From UTPRO1 sp031400185 (GTDB taxonomy: Bacteria; Desulfobacterota; Binatia; UTPRO1), in NCBI GenBank assembly GCA_031400185.1, contig JANNPN010000154.1, forward strand, positions 1 through 9,397: a DNA stretch of 9,397 nt. The letters are read 5' to 3'. This document shows positions 1-6,713 of this stretch, in pieces (position 1 is the first letter of the stretch; each line of letters opens with the position of its first letter). Made by a program: the position numbers and the translations under genes. The notes beneath the pieces were generated by a model. That model had not been told where the DNA came from, did not search any database, and was given only the letters and a program-made list of their open reading frames with translations.

Positions 1-2
1 CC

Positions 3-1079
3 ATCTTCGCGTTCAGCCACTGCCGCGACGTCGTCGCCGCGGTCAGCAATGCCGGCGGTTTCGGCGTACTCGGCGCCGTCGGCTTTTCCGCCGACCAGCT
101 GCGCGTCGAGCTCGACTGGCTCGACCAGCACGTGGTCGGCGGTTACGGCGTCGACATCGTGATACCCGGCAAGTACGTCGGCATGGGCGAGGTGGACGTC
201 GAGAAGCTGCAGGCCATGCTGTCCGCGCAGATTCCGGCCGAGCACCGCGATTTCGCCAAGAAGCTTCTCGCCGACCACGGCGTGCCCGAGCTTCCCGGCG
301 ACGAGAAACCCCGCGAGCTTCTCGGCTGGACCGAAGCGACCGCCGGCCTTCAGGTGGAAGTCGCCCTGGAACATCCCAAGGTTCGCGCCTTCGCCAACGC
401 GCTCGGCACTCCGCCCGAAGACGTCATCAAGGAGATCCAGGCCACCGGCCGCCTCGTGGGCGCGCTTTGCGGAAGTGCCAAGCAGGCCCTCTCCCACAAG
501 GAGGCCGGCCTCGACTTCATCATCGCGCAGGGAACCGAGGGCGGAGGACATACCGGCGAGATCGGCAGCATCGTGCTGTGGCCGGAGGTGATCGAAGCGG
601 TCGCCCCCGTCCCCGTGCTCGCAGCCGGCGGGATCGGCAGCGGCAAGCAGATGGCTGCCGCGATGGCGCTCGGCGCGCAGGGAGTGTGGACGGGCTCGAT
701 CTGGCTCACCGTCACGGAGGCCGATACGCCGCCCGCGCAGAAGGAGAGCTTCCTCAAGGCGACGAGCCGCGACACCGTCCGCTCGCGATCATGGACGGGC
801 AAGCCCTGCCGGATGCTGAAGAACGATTGGACCGAGGCCTGGGACAATCCAGAGAACCCGAAGCCGCTCGGGATGCCGCTGCAGTTCATGGTGACGGCCG
901 AAGCGGTGAGCCGCGGCCACCACTACGCGGCGAAGGCCCAAGCCGTCGGCTTCAATCCCGTCGGCCAGGTCGTCGGGCGTATGAACGACATCCGCTCGGC
1001 ACGGCGGGTGATCGAGGACATGGTGGGGGACTATCTCGCGGCGACCGAGAGGCTGCAGGCGTTGCTGCCGGAGGGGTGA
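3..1079 (+). CDS. Nitronate monooxygenase-like flavin oxidoreductase (5' end missing)
   Basis: The open frame enters from the left edge with no start in the window; an internal GTG at 132 is not the start because conserved sequence precedes it. The 358 visible residues form an FMN-binding TIM barrel of the nitronate monooxygenase/2-nitropropane dioxygenase family, which oxidises alkyl nitronates with O2. Visible motifs are AAVSNAGGFGVLG (about residues 12-24), QGTEGGGHTG (176-185; His183 matches the family's catalytic base) and the phosphate-binding AGGIGSGKQMAAAMALGAQG from about residue 208. A long insertion (about residues 53-102, with KYVGMGEVD) and the C-terminal part (GMPLQFMVTAEAV, FNPVGQVVG) match a 360-375 residue form that I recall as common in actinobacteria. 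Probably only 10-20 residues are missing. Related FMN enzymes include NADH:quinone reductases and FabK, so the family is secure but the substrate is not. It is likely cytoplasmic. Confidence 0.9.
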   Translation: MFAFSHCRDVVAAVSNAGGFGVLGAVGFSADQLRVELDWLDQHVVGGYGVDIVIPGKYVGMGEVDVEKLQAMLSAQIPAEHRDFAKKLLADHGVPELPGDEKPRELLGWTEATAGLQVEVALEHPKVRAFANALGTPPEDVIKEIQATGRLVGALCGSAKQALSHKEAGLDFIIAQGTEGGGHTGEIGSIVLWPEVIEAVAPVPVLAAGGIGSGKQMAAAMALGAQGVWTGSIWLTVTEADTPPAQKESFLKATSRDTVRSRSWTGKPCRMLKNDWTEAWDNPENPKPLGMPLQFMVTAEAVSRGHHYAAKAQAVGFNPVGQVVGRMNDIRSARRVIEDMVGDYLAATERLQALLPEG

Positions 1080-1089
1080 GTTCTCGACG

Positions 1090-1135
1090 GAGCCCATCGC
1101 GCCGGTCGGTCACTTTCGTGAAGCGCGATGGGCTC
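1090..1135. terminator. Inverted repeat between convergent genes, likely bidirectional terminator
   Basis: A perfect 13-bp inverted repeat lies between the two convergent stop codons: gagcccatcgcgc at 1090-1102 and gcgcgatgggctc at 1123-1135. The 20-base loop contains a further small stem (tcac 1110-1113 with gtga 1118-1121). Neither side has a clear T-run, so it is not a textbook intrinsic terminator. Its place, 10 bases after the plus-strand stop and 19 bases after the minus-strand stop, makes a shared transcript end the simplest reading. Confidence 0.6.
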
Positions 1136-1154
1136 GCATCGGCCCCTCGGGGCC

Positions 1155-3131
1155 TCAGCGATTCTCGAACTCGGCCCGTATGCGAGTGCCGACGCCCGGC
1201 TGGGACTCGATGCTCAGGCGGCCGCCGAGGAACACGGCCCGCTCACGCATGCCGGACAGACCGCTCGTACTGGCCGACATGAGCTCGGCCTCGGCGTCGA
1301 AGCCCGCCCCCCGATCTTCGATCACGACGCTGAGGCGACCATGGATGGCAGACGCCTGGACCCTGACCGCGTCGACGCTCGCGTAGCGGGCGACGTTGGT
1401 CAGCGCCTCCTGCACGATCCGGTACGTCGCGGTTTCCACGTCCGGTGAGAAACGCCGCTCCAGGCCGACCTGCTCGAACTCCACGGTGACGTTGGTCTGC
1501 CGGAAGAATCGTTCGAACAACCAGCGGAGCGCCGGCAACAGACCAAAGTCGTCCAACATTGCCGGCCGGAGATCGAGCGACAGGTCGCGTACACGGTCGA
1601 TGAGATCGCCGACCAATCGGCTGAGCTCGCCGACGCGCGCTTGGAAGTCCCCCGGGGGCCGATGCTCGAGCTGGCTCAGCAGCAGGCTGATGCCGGTCAG
1701 ATACTGGCCGATCTCGTCGTGCAGCTCGCGTGCGAGGTGCCTGCGCTCGGTTTCCTGCACCGTCAACAAGCGGCGGGACAGCGCGGCGAGCCGTTCGTGC
1801 CCGACGCGGACCTGCTCGAAGAGGCGATGCCGCTCCACGGCGATCGCAAGCGCGCTGGTCGTGTGCACGAGGACCCCCATGTCGGCCGTCGTGCATCCGT
1901 CCACCTCTCCCCACAGCAGCGTCAGGAGGCCGATCACGTCGCGACCGGTGTACAACGGCAGGCTCAGCGTCGATCGGAATCCGATGGCGTAGCTGTAGTG
2001 GACGATCGGAAAGTGCGCGATCGAGGCCAGATCGCGCACCTCGTAGGAATGCCCGGCGAGCAGCTCGGGACCGCCCGGATACTCCGCCACCCGCAGGCGC
2101 GTGTCATGGTTCATGCTGGACGGCCATGGCGCGTCTGTCGCCACGAACCGGATCCATTCCCGGCGGTCGTCGAACAGTGCCAGGCTGGCGCTCGAGCACT
2201 GCGCCAGCTCACGCAGGCCGGCGCACACCTCGGGAAACGCCGCCGTCACGTCGACGTGCGCGTTGATGGCGCTCAGGATGGCGTTGACCACCGTCGTCGT
2301 ACGTTCGTGGCGCCGGCGTAGCCGTTCCGCCTCCTGGCGTTCGGTGATGTCCTCCGAGATGCCGAGCAGGTACGCCGGGGCGCCCTTGTCGTCGAGAATC
2401 GGGATCTTCTTGGTGCGCAGGAGCCGCGGGCCGCGCGTGGCGGTGTCGATCGGCTCCTCGGAAATCTCCAACACCGTCCCGTCGCGGAGCACCGCGCGAT
2501 CCTTCTCGGTGAAGAAATCCGCCTCGGCTTTTGGGAAGACGTCGTGGTCGTTCTTGCCGATGAGGTCGGCGCGCCCATGGCCGAGGAGCTCTTCGCCCGC
2601 TCGGTTGAACAGCACGAAGCTCAGGTCCTTCGCATCCTTGACGAACACCATGTCCGGAATGTTCTCGACGATCGAATCGAGAAAGGACTTGGCACGCACC
2701 AGCTGTTCTTCGAGACGCTTCCGCTCGGACACGTTACGTTGGACGGAGATCCAGACGGTGCCGAGCTCGGAATGATCGAACGTGGAGACGCTCGCATGGC
2801 TCCAGAAGCATGCACCGTCTTTTCGGCGGTTGTAGAGCTCGCCCTCCCAACGGCCGTGGGCCTGCAAGGCCGCGATGATGTCGCCGGCGACGTCCCTTGG
2901 ATCCGCCGCACCCGGCGAGTTCAGGATGGAGACGTGCCGGCCCAGCAACTCCCCCGGGGCATAACCGAACATCCGCTCGAAGTACGGATTGGCGAACACG
3001 ATCCGGGCGTCGGCGGCGCGGGTGAGGGAAATGCCCTCGTTGACGTGGCGAAGCACCGCGGTGCTGAGGGAAGCCACGTCCGCCGACTCCTCGGGTGGCG
3101 GCTTCAGTGGCCCGTCCGTCCGGCTTCCCAT
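1155..3131 (-). CDS. Soluble PAS-PAS-GAF sensor histidine kinase, NarX/DegS type
   Basis: A 658-residue protein without signal peptide or membrane segment, so probably a cytoplasmic sensor. Domain order: PAS with PAC-like tail (about 25-135, ending in SERKRL), second PAS (about 150-265, ending in ITERQEAE), GAF (about 295-435), HisKA_3 dimerisation domain (about 455-525) and HATPase_c (about 560-656). The H-box is ARELHDEIGQ with His471 as the expected phosphorylated residue. LRPAMLDDFGL (521-531) is typical of this class. The ATP-binding site shows the N-box with Glu575 and Asn579, DRGAG (606-610) and GLSGMRERA (624-632). In the N-box, Tyr583 stands where relatives usually have His. Such kinases normally phosphorylate a LuxR/NarL-type response regulator, but none is present here. 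The ATG at 3131 has a weak GGTAGG 8 bases upstream. The ligand sensed by PAS/GAF cannot be read from sequence. Confidence 0.93.
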   Translation of the reverse strand: MGSRTDGPLKPPPEESADVASLSTAVLRHVNEGISLTRAADARIVFANPYFERMFGYAPGELLGRHVSILNSPGAADPRDVAGDIIAALQAHGRWEGELYNRRKDGACFWSHASVSTFDHSELGTVWISVQRNVSERKRLEEQLVRAKSFLDSIVENIPDMVFVKDAKDLSFVLFNRAGEELLGHGRADLIGKNDHDVFPKAEADFFTEKDRAVLRDGTVLEISEEPIDTATRGPRLLRTKKIPILDDKGAPAYLLGISEDITERQEAERLRRRHERTTTVVNAILSAINAHVDVTAAFPEVCAGLRELAQCSSASLALFDDRREWIRFVATDAPWPSSMNHDTRLRVAEYPGGPELLAGHSYEVRDLASIAHFPIVHYSYAIGFRSTLSLPLYTGRDVIGLLTLLWGEVDGCTTADMGVLVHTTSALAIAVERHRLFEQVRVGHERLAALSRRLLTVQETERRHLARELHDEIGQYLTGISLLLSQLEHRPPGDFQARVGELSRLVGDLIDRVRDLSLDLRPAMLDDFGLLPALRWLFERFFRQTNVTVEFEQVGLERRFSPDVETATYRIVQEALTNVARYASVDAVRVQASAIHGRLSVVIEDRGAGFDAEAELMSASTSGLSGMRERAVFLGGRLSIESQPGVGTRIRAEFENR

Positions 3132-3172
3132 CCGGGACGCCTACCAAACGGCGGGCATCGGCACCACGCAGC

Positions 3173-3190
3173 GCGCGAGATCCCTCGCGC
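3173..3190. terminator. Short GC-rich hairpin after the propeller gene
   Basis: In the 104-base gap between two minus-strand genes, gcgcgag (3173-3179) and ctcgcgc (3184-3190) form a perfect 7-bp stem with an atcc loop. It lies about 46 bases past the stop of the propeller gene and 42 bases before the kinase start. There is no T-run. It may attenuate or end transcription, or may be chance in GC-rich DNA. Confidence 0.25.
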
Positions 3191-3235
3191 AGCGGGATTC
3201 TCACCTGCCTCGACGGTCTCGCGCTGGCCGTTCGA

Positions 3236-5227
3236 TCAGAAGCCATCGCGGAACGACTGATCGTCGTTCCGCACGGCCGGTGCGGGCAACGTCGTCGTCC
3301 AGCACGCGCCGGCGTCGTTCTGCAGCTGCACCGTCACCGCAGCCTGCTGCGTGAGCGGCAACGCCGGCAACGTGAGTGCGCCGCCGCGCGCCTTGATCTG
3401 CATCGACGCTTTGCCGACAGGCCCCGACTTGAACGTGGCGCCGGTGATGCCGTCCGGCGTCGCCTCGCTGTCCTTGTATCCGAGACCCGTCGCGCCCTGC
3501 GCCTTCCAGCACGGCTTGCCGCGACACGTGCCGCCTGCGGGCAGCCGGAGGCGCATGCGCAGGTGCGAGACGCCGGCGCTCTGGTCGTACACGCAGAGCG
3601 CATAGCTCGTCGTGCCACCGATGGGGTCGCCGAGCTCGGGGCGTGTCGTTTCCCCTTTGCGCCACTGCCAGAGGAGGCTCGGCGTGTTGCCCTCCTTGAG
3701 CTGCAACCGCCCGGCGCTCGGTACCCGGCACCCGGTGCGCGGCTGGGGCGCGCCGCCGCACGTGCCCGTACCGTCACATTGATCAGTCTGCGTACACGGA
3801 TTGGCGTCGTCGCACGCCGAGCCGCTGCTCTCGAAGCCACACGCCGGCGAGCAGCAATCGCCGCCCGCGACGTTGCCGTCGTCGCACGCCTCGCCCGCCG
3901 TCACGATCCCGTTGCCGCAGCCGGTCGGCGTGCAGTTGGAGTCGCATCCGTCACCGTCGACGAGGTTGTCGTCGTCGCACGTCTCGCCGACGTCGACGAC
4001 ACCGTCGCCGCACATTCCGGTCGCCGGCGCGACGACGAGGAACAGGTCGTGCCGCGCCGACCCGCCCCAGTCGCTCGTGAACGCGATGAAGCGCCCGTCG
4101 CGACTGATGTTGCCGCGCGGCTCGACGAAGTAATCGTCGCCTCGCGACCGGTGGTGGGCGAGGCGACGCACGCGCTCCGTGCCGTCGGTTGCCACCTGGT
4201 AGATCTCACCGTGGAACGGTCCCCAGGCCGGTGGGTACGACGCCGAGCGTTTGCTCGTGACCGTCGCCCACCGTTCGTCGTCGGCGCGGAGCGAGACGTG
4301 CTGGTCCTGCGTCCAGTCGTCGCCGTAGGCCAGGACGGTCGCGAAGGTGTGGGGGGTCGCGAGCGCGCGGCCGGTCAGCTGGTTGTTCCAGTCGTCGGCG
4401 CCGACCAGGAGTCCGAGCCCGTTGTCCGAGTGACCGACGGCATAGTCGGGAGCGGCGTCGGTCAGATGCTCGGCGAGGCCCGTCGTCAGATCGAACACCC
4501 GGTTCTGGATGACCCCGCCCGCACCCGAGAGCCCGGTCTTCACGAGCAGCCAGCGTCCGCTCTTGTCGATCTGCACCTCGTCGAGCTGCGAGGTGTCCTG
4601 ATGCACGGGCACGGTGTCGGTGCTCCGCGCCCACGCGAAGTAGCCGAGCACCCCGCTCCCCTGTGGCGCGCGCTCGGTGAACGCGAAGACGTCGGCGTCG
4701 TCCGAGATGCTCATTTGCCAGAGGCTGAAGTCGACGTGGCGGTCGGCAAAGCTCTTGATCAGCGTGTAGCTTTCGGTCGCGACGTCGTACGACCAGAGCC
4801 GCTTGCGGTCGTGCACCAGGATCGTGTCGGGGTCCGCGGGGCTCCAGATCGCGTCCTCGACGATCGGCGACTCGCCGCTCGGCGTCGCGCCCGCGAAGAG
4901 CGGGCGACGGTTGGTGAGGGCGAGCGTGCCCGCGTCGAAGTCGAAGAGCATCCCGCGGTTGTTCTCGTCGCAGAAGGCCCAGAGCCGCGTCGTCGCCGCG
5001 TTGAAGGTCGGCCAGTAGGAGTATGCGGTGCCGCACGAGCCGCCTTCGTCCGTGTGCTCGTCGGTGACGCGCAGGATGGTCGTTCCGAAGGTCGGGTCGA
5101 CGAGCGTGCCGCCGGCGGGCGGGAGCGGTGGCAGCGCCGGCTCATGGTAGACACCGCGATCAGTGATCTGCGCGCCGGCGTTCGAGGCGAGGAGCAGCAG
5201 GAGACCGACGAACGTCCGCACGCGCAT
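3236..5227 (-). CDS. Exported beta-propeller-like protein with myxobacterial Cys-rich repeats and C-terminal domain of unknown function
   Basis: A 663-residue protein with a clear signal peptide (residues 1-19, hydrophobic core VGLLLLLA, likely cut after SNAGA), so it is exported; this supports the ATG at 5227 although no Shine-Dalgarno sequence is obvious. Residues about 40-402 show repeated strand-like blocks such as IWSPADPDTILVHD and ISRDGRFIAFTSD, typical of TolB/WD40-like propellers; blade number is uncertain. Residues 406-500 are Cys-rich: CGDGVVDVGETCDDDN and CGNGIVTAGEACDDGN are two DUF4215/myxococcus disulfide repeats. Residues about 507-663 form a separate domain (LQLKEG, LCVYD, KPCWKA, TPDGITGATFKSG, PALPL, VTVQL) that I recall at the ends of many exported proteins from Binatia-like genomes. 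It has no LPXTG or PEP-CTERM anchor. The role is unknown; binding of surface polymers is a guess. A long plus-strand open frame overlaps it but has no protein-like features. Confidence 0.85.
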   Translation of the reverse strand: MRVRTFVGLLLLLASNAGAQITDRGVYHEPALPPLPPAGGTLVDPTFGTTILRVTDEHTDEGGSCGTAYSYWPTFNAATTRLWAFCDENNRGMLFDFDAGTLALTNRRPLFAGATPSGESPIVEDAIWSPADPDTILVHDRKRLWSYDVATESYTLIKSFADRHVDFSLWQMSISDDADVFAFTERAPQGSGVLGYFAWARSTDTVPVHQDTSQLDEVQIDKSGRWLLVKTGLSGAGGVIQNRVFDLTTGLAEHLTDAAPDYAVGHSDNGLGLLVGADDWNNQLTGRALATPHTFATVLAYGDDWTQDQHVSLRADDERWATVTSKRSASYPPAWGPFHGEIYQVATDGTERVRRLAHHRSRGDDYFVEPRGNISRDGRFIAFTSDWGGSARHDLFLVVAPATGMCGDGVVDVGETCDDDNLVDGDGCDSNCTPTGCGNGIVTAGEACDDGNVAGGDCCSPACGFESSGSACDDANPCTQTDQCDGTGTCGGAPQPRTGCRVPSAGRLQLKEGNTPSLLWQWRKGETTRPELGDPIGGTTSYALCVYDQSAGVSHLRMRLRLPAGGTCRGKPCWKAQGATGLGYKDSEATPDGITGATFKSGPVGKASMQIKARGGALTLPALPLTQQAAVTVQLQNDAGACWTTTLPAPAVRNDDQSFRDGF
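3827..4012 (-). repeat. Two tandem disulfide-repeat units inside the propeller gene
   Basis: Two adjacent coding units (4012-3923, residues 406-435; 3919-3827, residues 437-467) encode CG(D/N)G.V..GE.CDD.N modules. Their DNA is also alike, for example gtcgtcgcacg followed by ctcgcc in each on the plus strand. Such Ca- or disulfide-stabilised spacers are common in exported proteins of myxobacteria and relatives. The second unit runs into an extra Cys segment (CDDANPCTQTDQC) that looks like a partial third unit. Confidence 0.7.
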
Positions 5228-5334
5228 ACTGCCGGTCTAGTGCAGGGCAGAGGGAGGGGCAACATGCCGGCCCGCTCACTCAATGCACGTGCCGTCGCCG
5301 AAGCAACGCCACGACCTGCCGCTGGATGGTCACA
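5228..5334. other. Intergenic gap between GH5 and propeller genes
   Basis: The 107-base gap lies between two minus-strand genes. I see no clear promoter, Shine-Dalgarno sequence next to the 5227 start, or strong hairpin. It is short enough for both genes to share a transcript, but this cannot be decided from sequence. Confidence 0.4.
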
Positions 5335-6357
5335 TCAGTGCGCCCGCAGCAGCTCCAGCATCTTGCGGTCGAGCTTGTGGCCGCGGAAGTCCTCGTAGAC
5401 CACATCGGAGCGATTGCTGTCGACGACGCCGAAGTTCCCGCGCAGGTTCCACAGCGCCCAACCCCAGCCAGCCTCCTTCCAGAGCGCGAGCACGTCGCGC
5501 ATCCAGGCCAGGCACACCGCGTGGGGTGTCAGCCGGAAGCAGCCCCACTCGCCGACGTGCACCGGCACGCCGCATGCGACGAGTGGCTGCCATTTCACAA
5601 TGAGCTCCTCCCGGAGCTTCGCACGATCCCAACGCAGGCCGTGCTGGTCGACCATCGGCCACATCGGCTGCTCGACGGACTCGAGCTCGGCAGTCGGCAC
5701 CCAGGAAGCCGCGTAGTGGGTGACCATCTTCGGCAGGTAGCCGCGCGTGCTCTGCACGATGCCGTCGTCCATGAGATCGATGACGGGCGTCTGACCGAGG
5801 TCGGCGCCGTCCGCGAGTATCAGCCGGTCCGCGCTGGCCGCGCGGATCGCTCCGATGAGCGCGCGGGCGATCTCCACGTAGCGCGAGTGGTCGGCCATGA
5901 ACGGCGGCTCGTTCAGCAGGTCGAAGCTGAGGCGGCTGCTCGGAACGTCCGCGTAGCGCCGCGCGAGAACGCTCCAGTGATGCACGGCGGCCGCGAGCGC
6001 GCGGTCCATCGAGTCGCGCGGGCCGGCGAAGAGCGAATGGGGCTCGAGCTCGCCGCGGTTCACGCAATAGCCGGGAATGCGGTGGAGATTGAGGCTGACG
6101 TGGACGCCGTACTGCCGCCCGAGCTCGATCGCATCGTCCACCGGCTTCAGTGCCCGCTCGTCGATCCGCGACCAGCTCGCGGGGTCGGACCACGTCCAGT
6201 ACGAGATCGGCAGCCTCGCGAAGTCGAACCCCCATTCCGCCATCCAGGCGAAGTCCGACTCGCGAAACGCCCGGCCGCGGTGGCCGTCGGTGAGCTCGGT
6301 GAGATTGAACCCGCGCCAGCGAGGAATGGACGGTTGCGGTCGCAGCGCCGGCACCAT
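5335..6357 (-). CDS. Glycoside hydrolase family 5 (cellulase-fold) enzyme without signal peptide
   Basis: A 340-residue (beta/alpha)8-barrel retaining glycosidase. The conserved start PRWRGFNLTE lies at residues 12-21, so the ATG at 6357 leaves little room for a leader; an in-frame stop at 6385-6387 rules out upstream extension. Family residues visible: Arg48 in FARLP, His92 in LNLHRIPG, Asn149-Glu150 in DLLNEP (acid/base), His214-Tyr215 in VTHYAASW, Glu270 in VHVGEWG (nucleophile) and Trp303 in WALWNLRGNFGVVDS. The ending YEDFRGHKLDRKMLELLR is also typical of one bacterial GH5 group. All catalytic residues are present, so it is probably active on a beta-linked glucan, mannan or glycoside; the substrate cannot be told. 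The lack of a signal peptide implies a cytoplasmic enzyme, acting on imported oligosaccharides or internal glycosides, or non-classical export. The propeller gene follows after 107 bases. A weak GGGTAGG precedes the ATG by 6 bases. Confidence 0.92.
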   Translation of the reverse strand: MVPALRPQPSIPRWRGFNLTELTDGHRGRAFRESDFAWMAEWGFDFARLPISYWTWSDPASWSRIDERALKPVDDAIELGRQYGVHVSLNLHRIPGYCVNRGELEPHSLFAGPRDSMDRALAAAVHHWSVLARRYADVPSSRLSFDLLNEPPFMADHSRYVEIARALIGAIRAASADRLILADGADLGQTPVIDLMDDGIVQSTRGYLPKMVTHYAASWVPTAELESVEQPMWPMVDQHGLRWDRAKLREELIVKWQPLVACGVPVHVGEWGCFRLTPHAVCLAWMRDVLALWKEAGWGWALWNLRGNFGVVDSNRSDVVYEDFRGHKLDRKMLELLRAH

Positions 6358-6364
6358 GACGCGC

Positions 6365-6460
6365 CTACCCGAAGACCTTCGGCATCAGCATCACAACCAA
6401 GTCAGCAACGAGACGACCTGCGAGATCGCGACCGTACCCGTTGTCGGTGATGTACGTATC
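6365..6460 (-). pseudogene. Remnant resembling the 3' end of an sdhB-like gene
   Basis: On the minus strand, 31 codons plus TAG read without a start, closed upstream by an in-frame TGA (6461-6463). The peptide begins DTYITDNGYGRDL and ends VVMLMPKVFG. The intact sdhB in this window ends ITDNGIIPL...AMLMRKIFG. At DNA level, 6437-6453 is identical over 17 bases to 7835-7851, and 6369-6392 matches 7761-7784 at 22 of 24 bases. The spacing between the blocks differs by 6 bases, exactly two codons. The same strand, order and near-same distance to the stop argue for a shared origin rather than chance. The middle part is not clearly alike. Its stop is only 7 bases before the GH5 ATG, an operon-like junction. 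It could instead be the tail of another gene family with a similar ending. Confidence 0.5.
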
Positions 6461-6501
6461 TCAAGGAAATGATTTATGCCCCAAATCGAAACAGTTGGAT
6501 C

Positions 6502-6540
6502 GCGCTGACTCGAAAAAACGTTGAGGCATTGGGTCAGCGC
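6502..6540. repeat. 8-bp inverted repeat with A-rich spacer
   Basis: gcgctgac (6502-6509) and gtcagcgc (6533-6540) are perfect inverted copies separated by 23 bases that include an A6 run. It could be an operator, a hairpin in a transcript, or chance; the position in a divergent regulatory region makes an operator conceivable. Confidence 0.3.
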
Positions 6541-6660
6541 AGGCGAACATGAAAGCCGTCGACGTGCGCAGATGGCAATCGCGTTTTTGTGCTCGCCGAT
6601 GCTCCACGCCGCCGGTGCGTTCGCCTACGTGCGGCAAGCTATTGCGGGTCGTCCAACGCG

Positions 6661-6690
6661 GCGCATCGAGGGCAGTCGACTCTCATGCGC
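6661..6690 (+). promoter_or_regulatory. Possible leader stem-loop upstream of the exported protein gene
   Basis: gcgcat (6661-6666) pairs with atgcgc (6685-6690), and after one bulged base gag (6668-6670) pairs with ctc (6682-6684), leaving an 11-base loop. It ends 11 bases before the Shine-Dalgarno sequence, so if transcribed it would sit in the 5' leader. No known riboswitch class is recognised. Confidence 0.3.
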
Positions 6691-6701
6691 TCCAACACTG
6701 C

Positions 6702-6707
6702 GGAGGG
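6702..6707 (+). promoter_or_regulatory. Strong Shine-Dalgarno sequence GGAGGG
   Basis: GGAGGG lies 6 bases upstream of the ATG at 6714. It decides between this start and the in-frame ATG at 6729, favouring the longer signal peptide beginning MVYRAMRIAF. Confidence 0.75.
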
Positions 6708-6713
6708 TGAGTC

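Larger units (their letters stand above)
6461..6713. other. Divergent intergenic region, AT-richer than surroundings
   Basis: This stretch separates the minus-strand GH5 gene from the plus-strand exported protein gene. By eye 6453-6530 is clearly poorer in GC than the rest, with aaggaaatgatttatg and an A6 run near 6513-6518. Promoters for both directions would be expected here, but I find no convincing -35/-10 pair. Short open frames across it have no recognisable features. The inverted repeats and the ribosome binding site within it are listed separately. Confidence 0.5.

Noticed and set aside
132..1079. GTG at 132 as start of the nitronate monooxygenase
   Set aside because: The frame is open to the window edge and carries conserved family sequence (AAVSNAGGFGVLG) upstream of it.
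5276..5329. Short minus-strand reading frame ending CFGDGTCIE before a TGA, resembling the end of a Cys-rich exported protein
   Set aside because: Only 17 codons, no start, closed by an in-frame TGA, and GH5 already ends in its normal family C-terminus, so no frameshifted extension is needed.
3095..5398. 767-codon plus-strand open frame, longer than the minus-strand gene it overlaps
   Set aside because: Its product is Arg/Val/Ala-rich with no recognisable domain, it spans two genes and a gap, and the opposite strand has a signal peptide, Cys repeats and a conserved tail. It is a GC-bias shadow.
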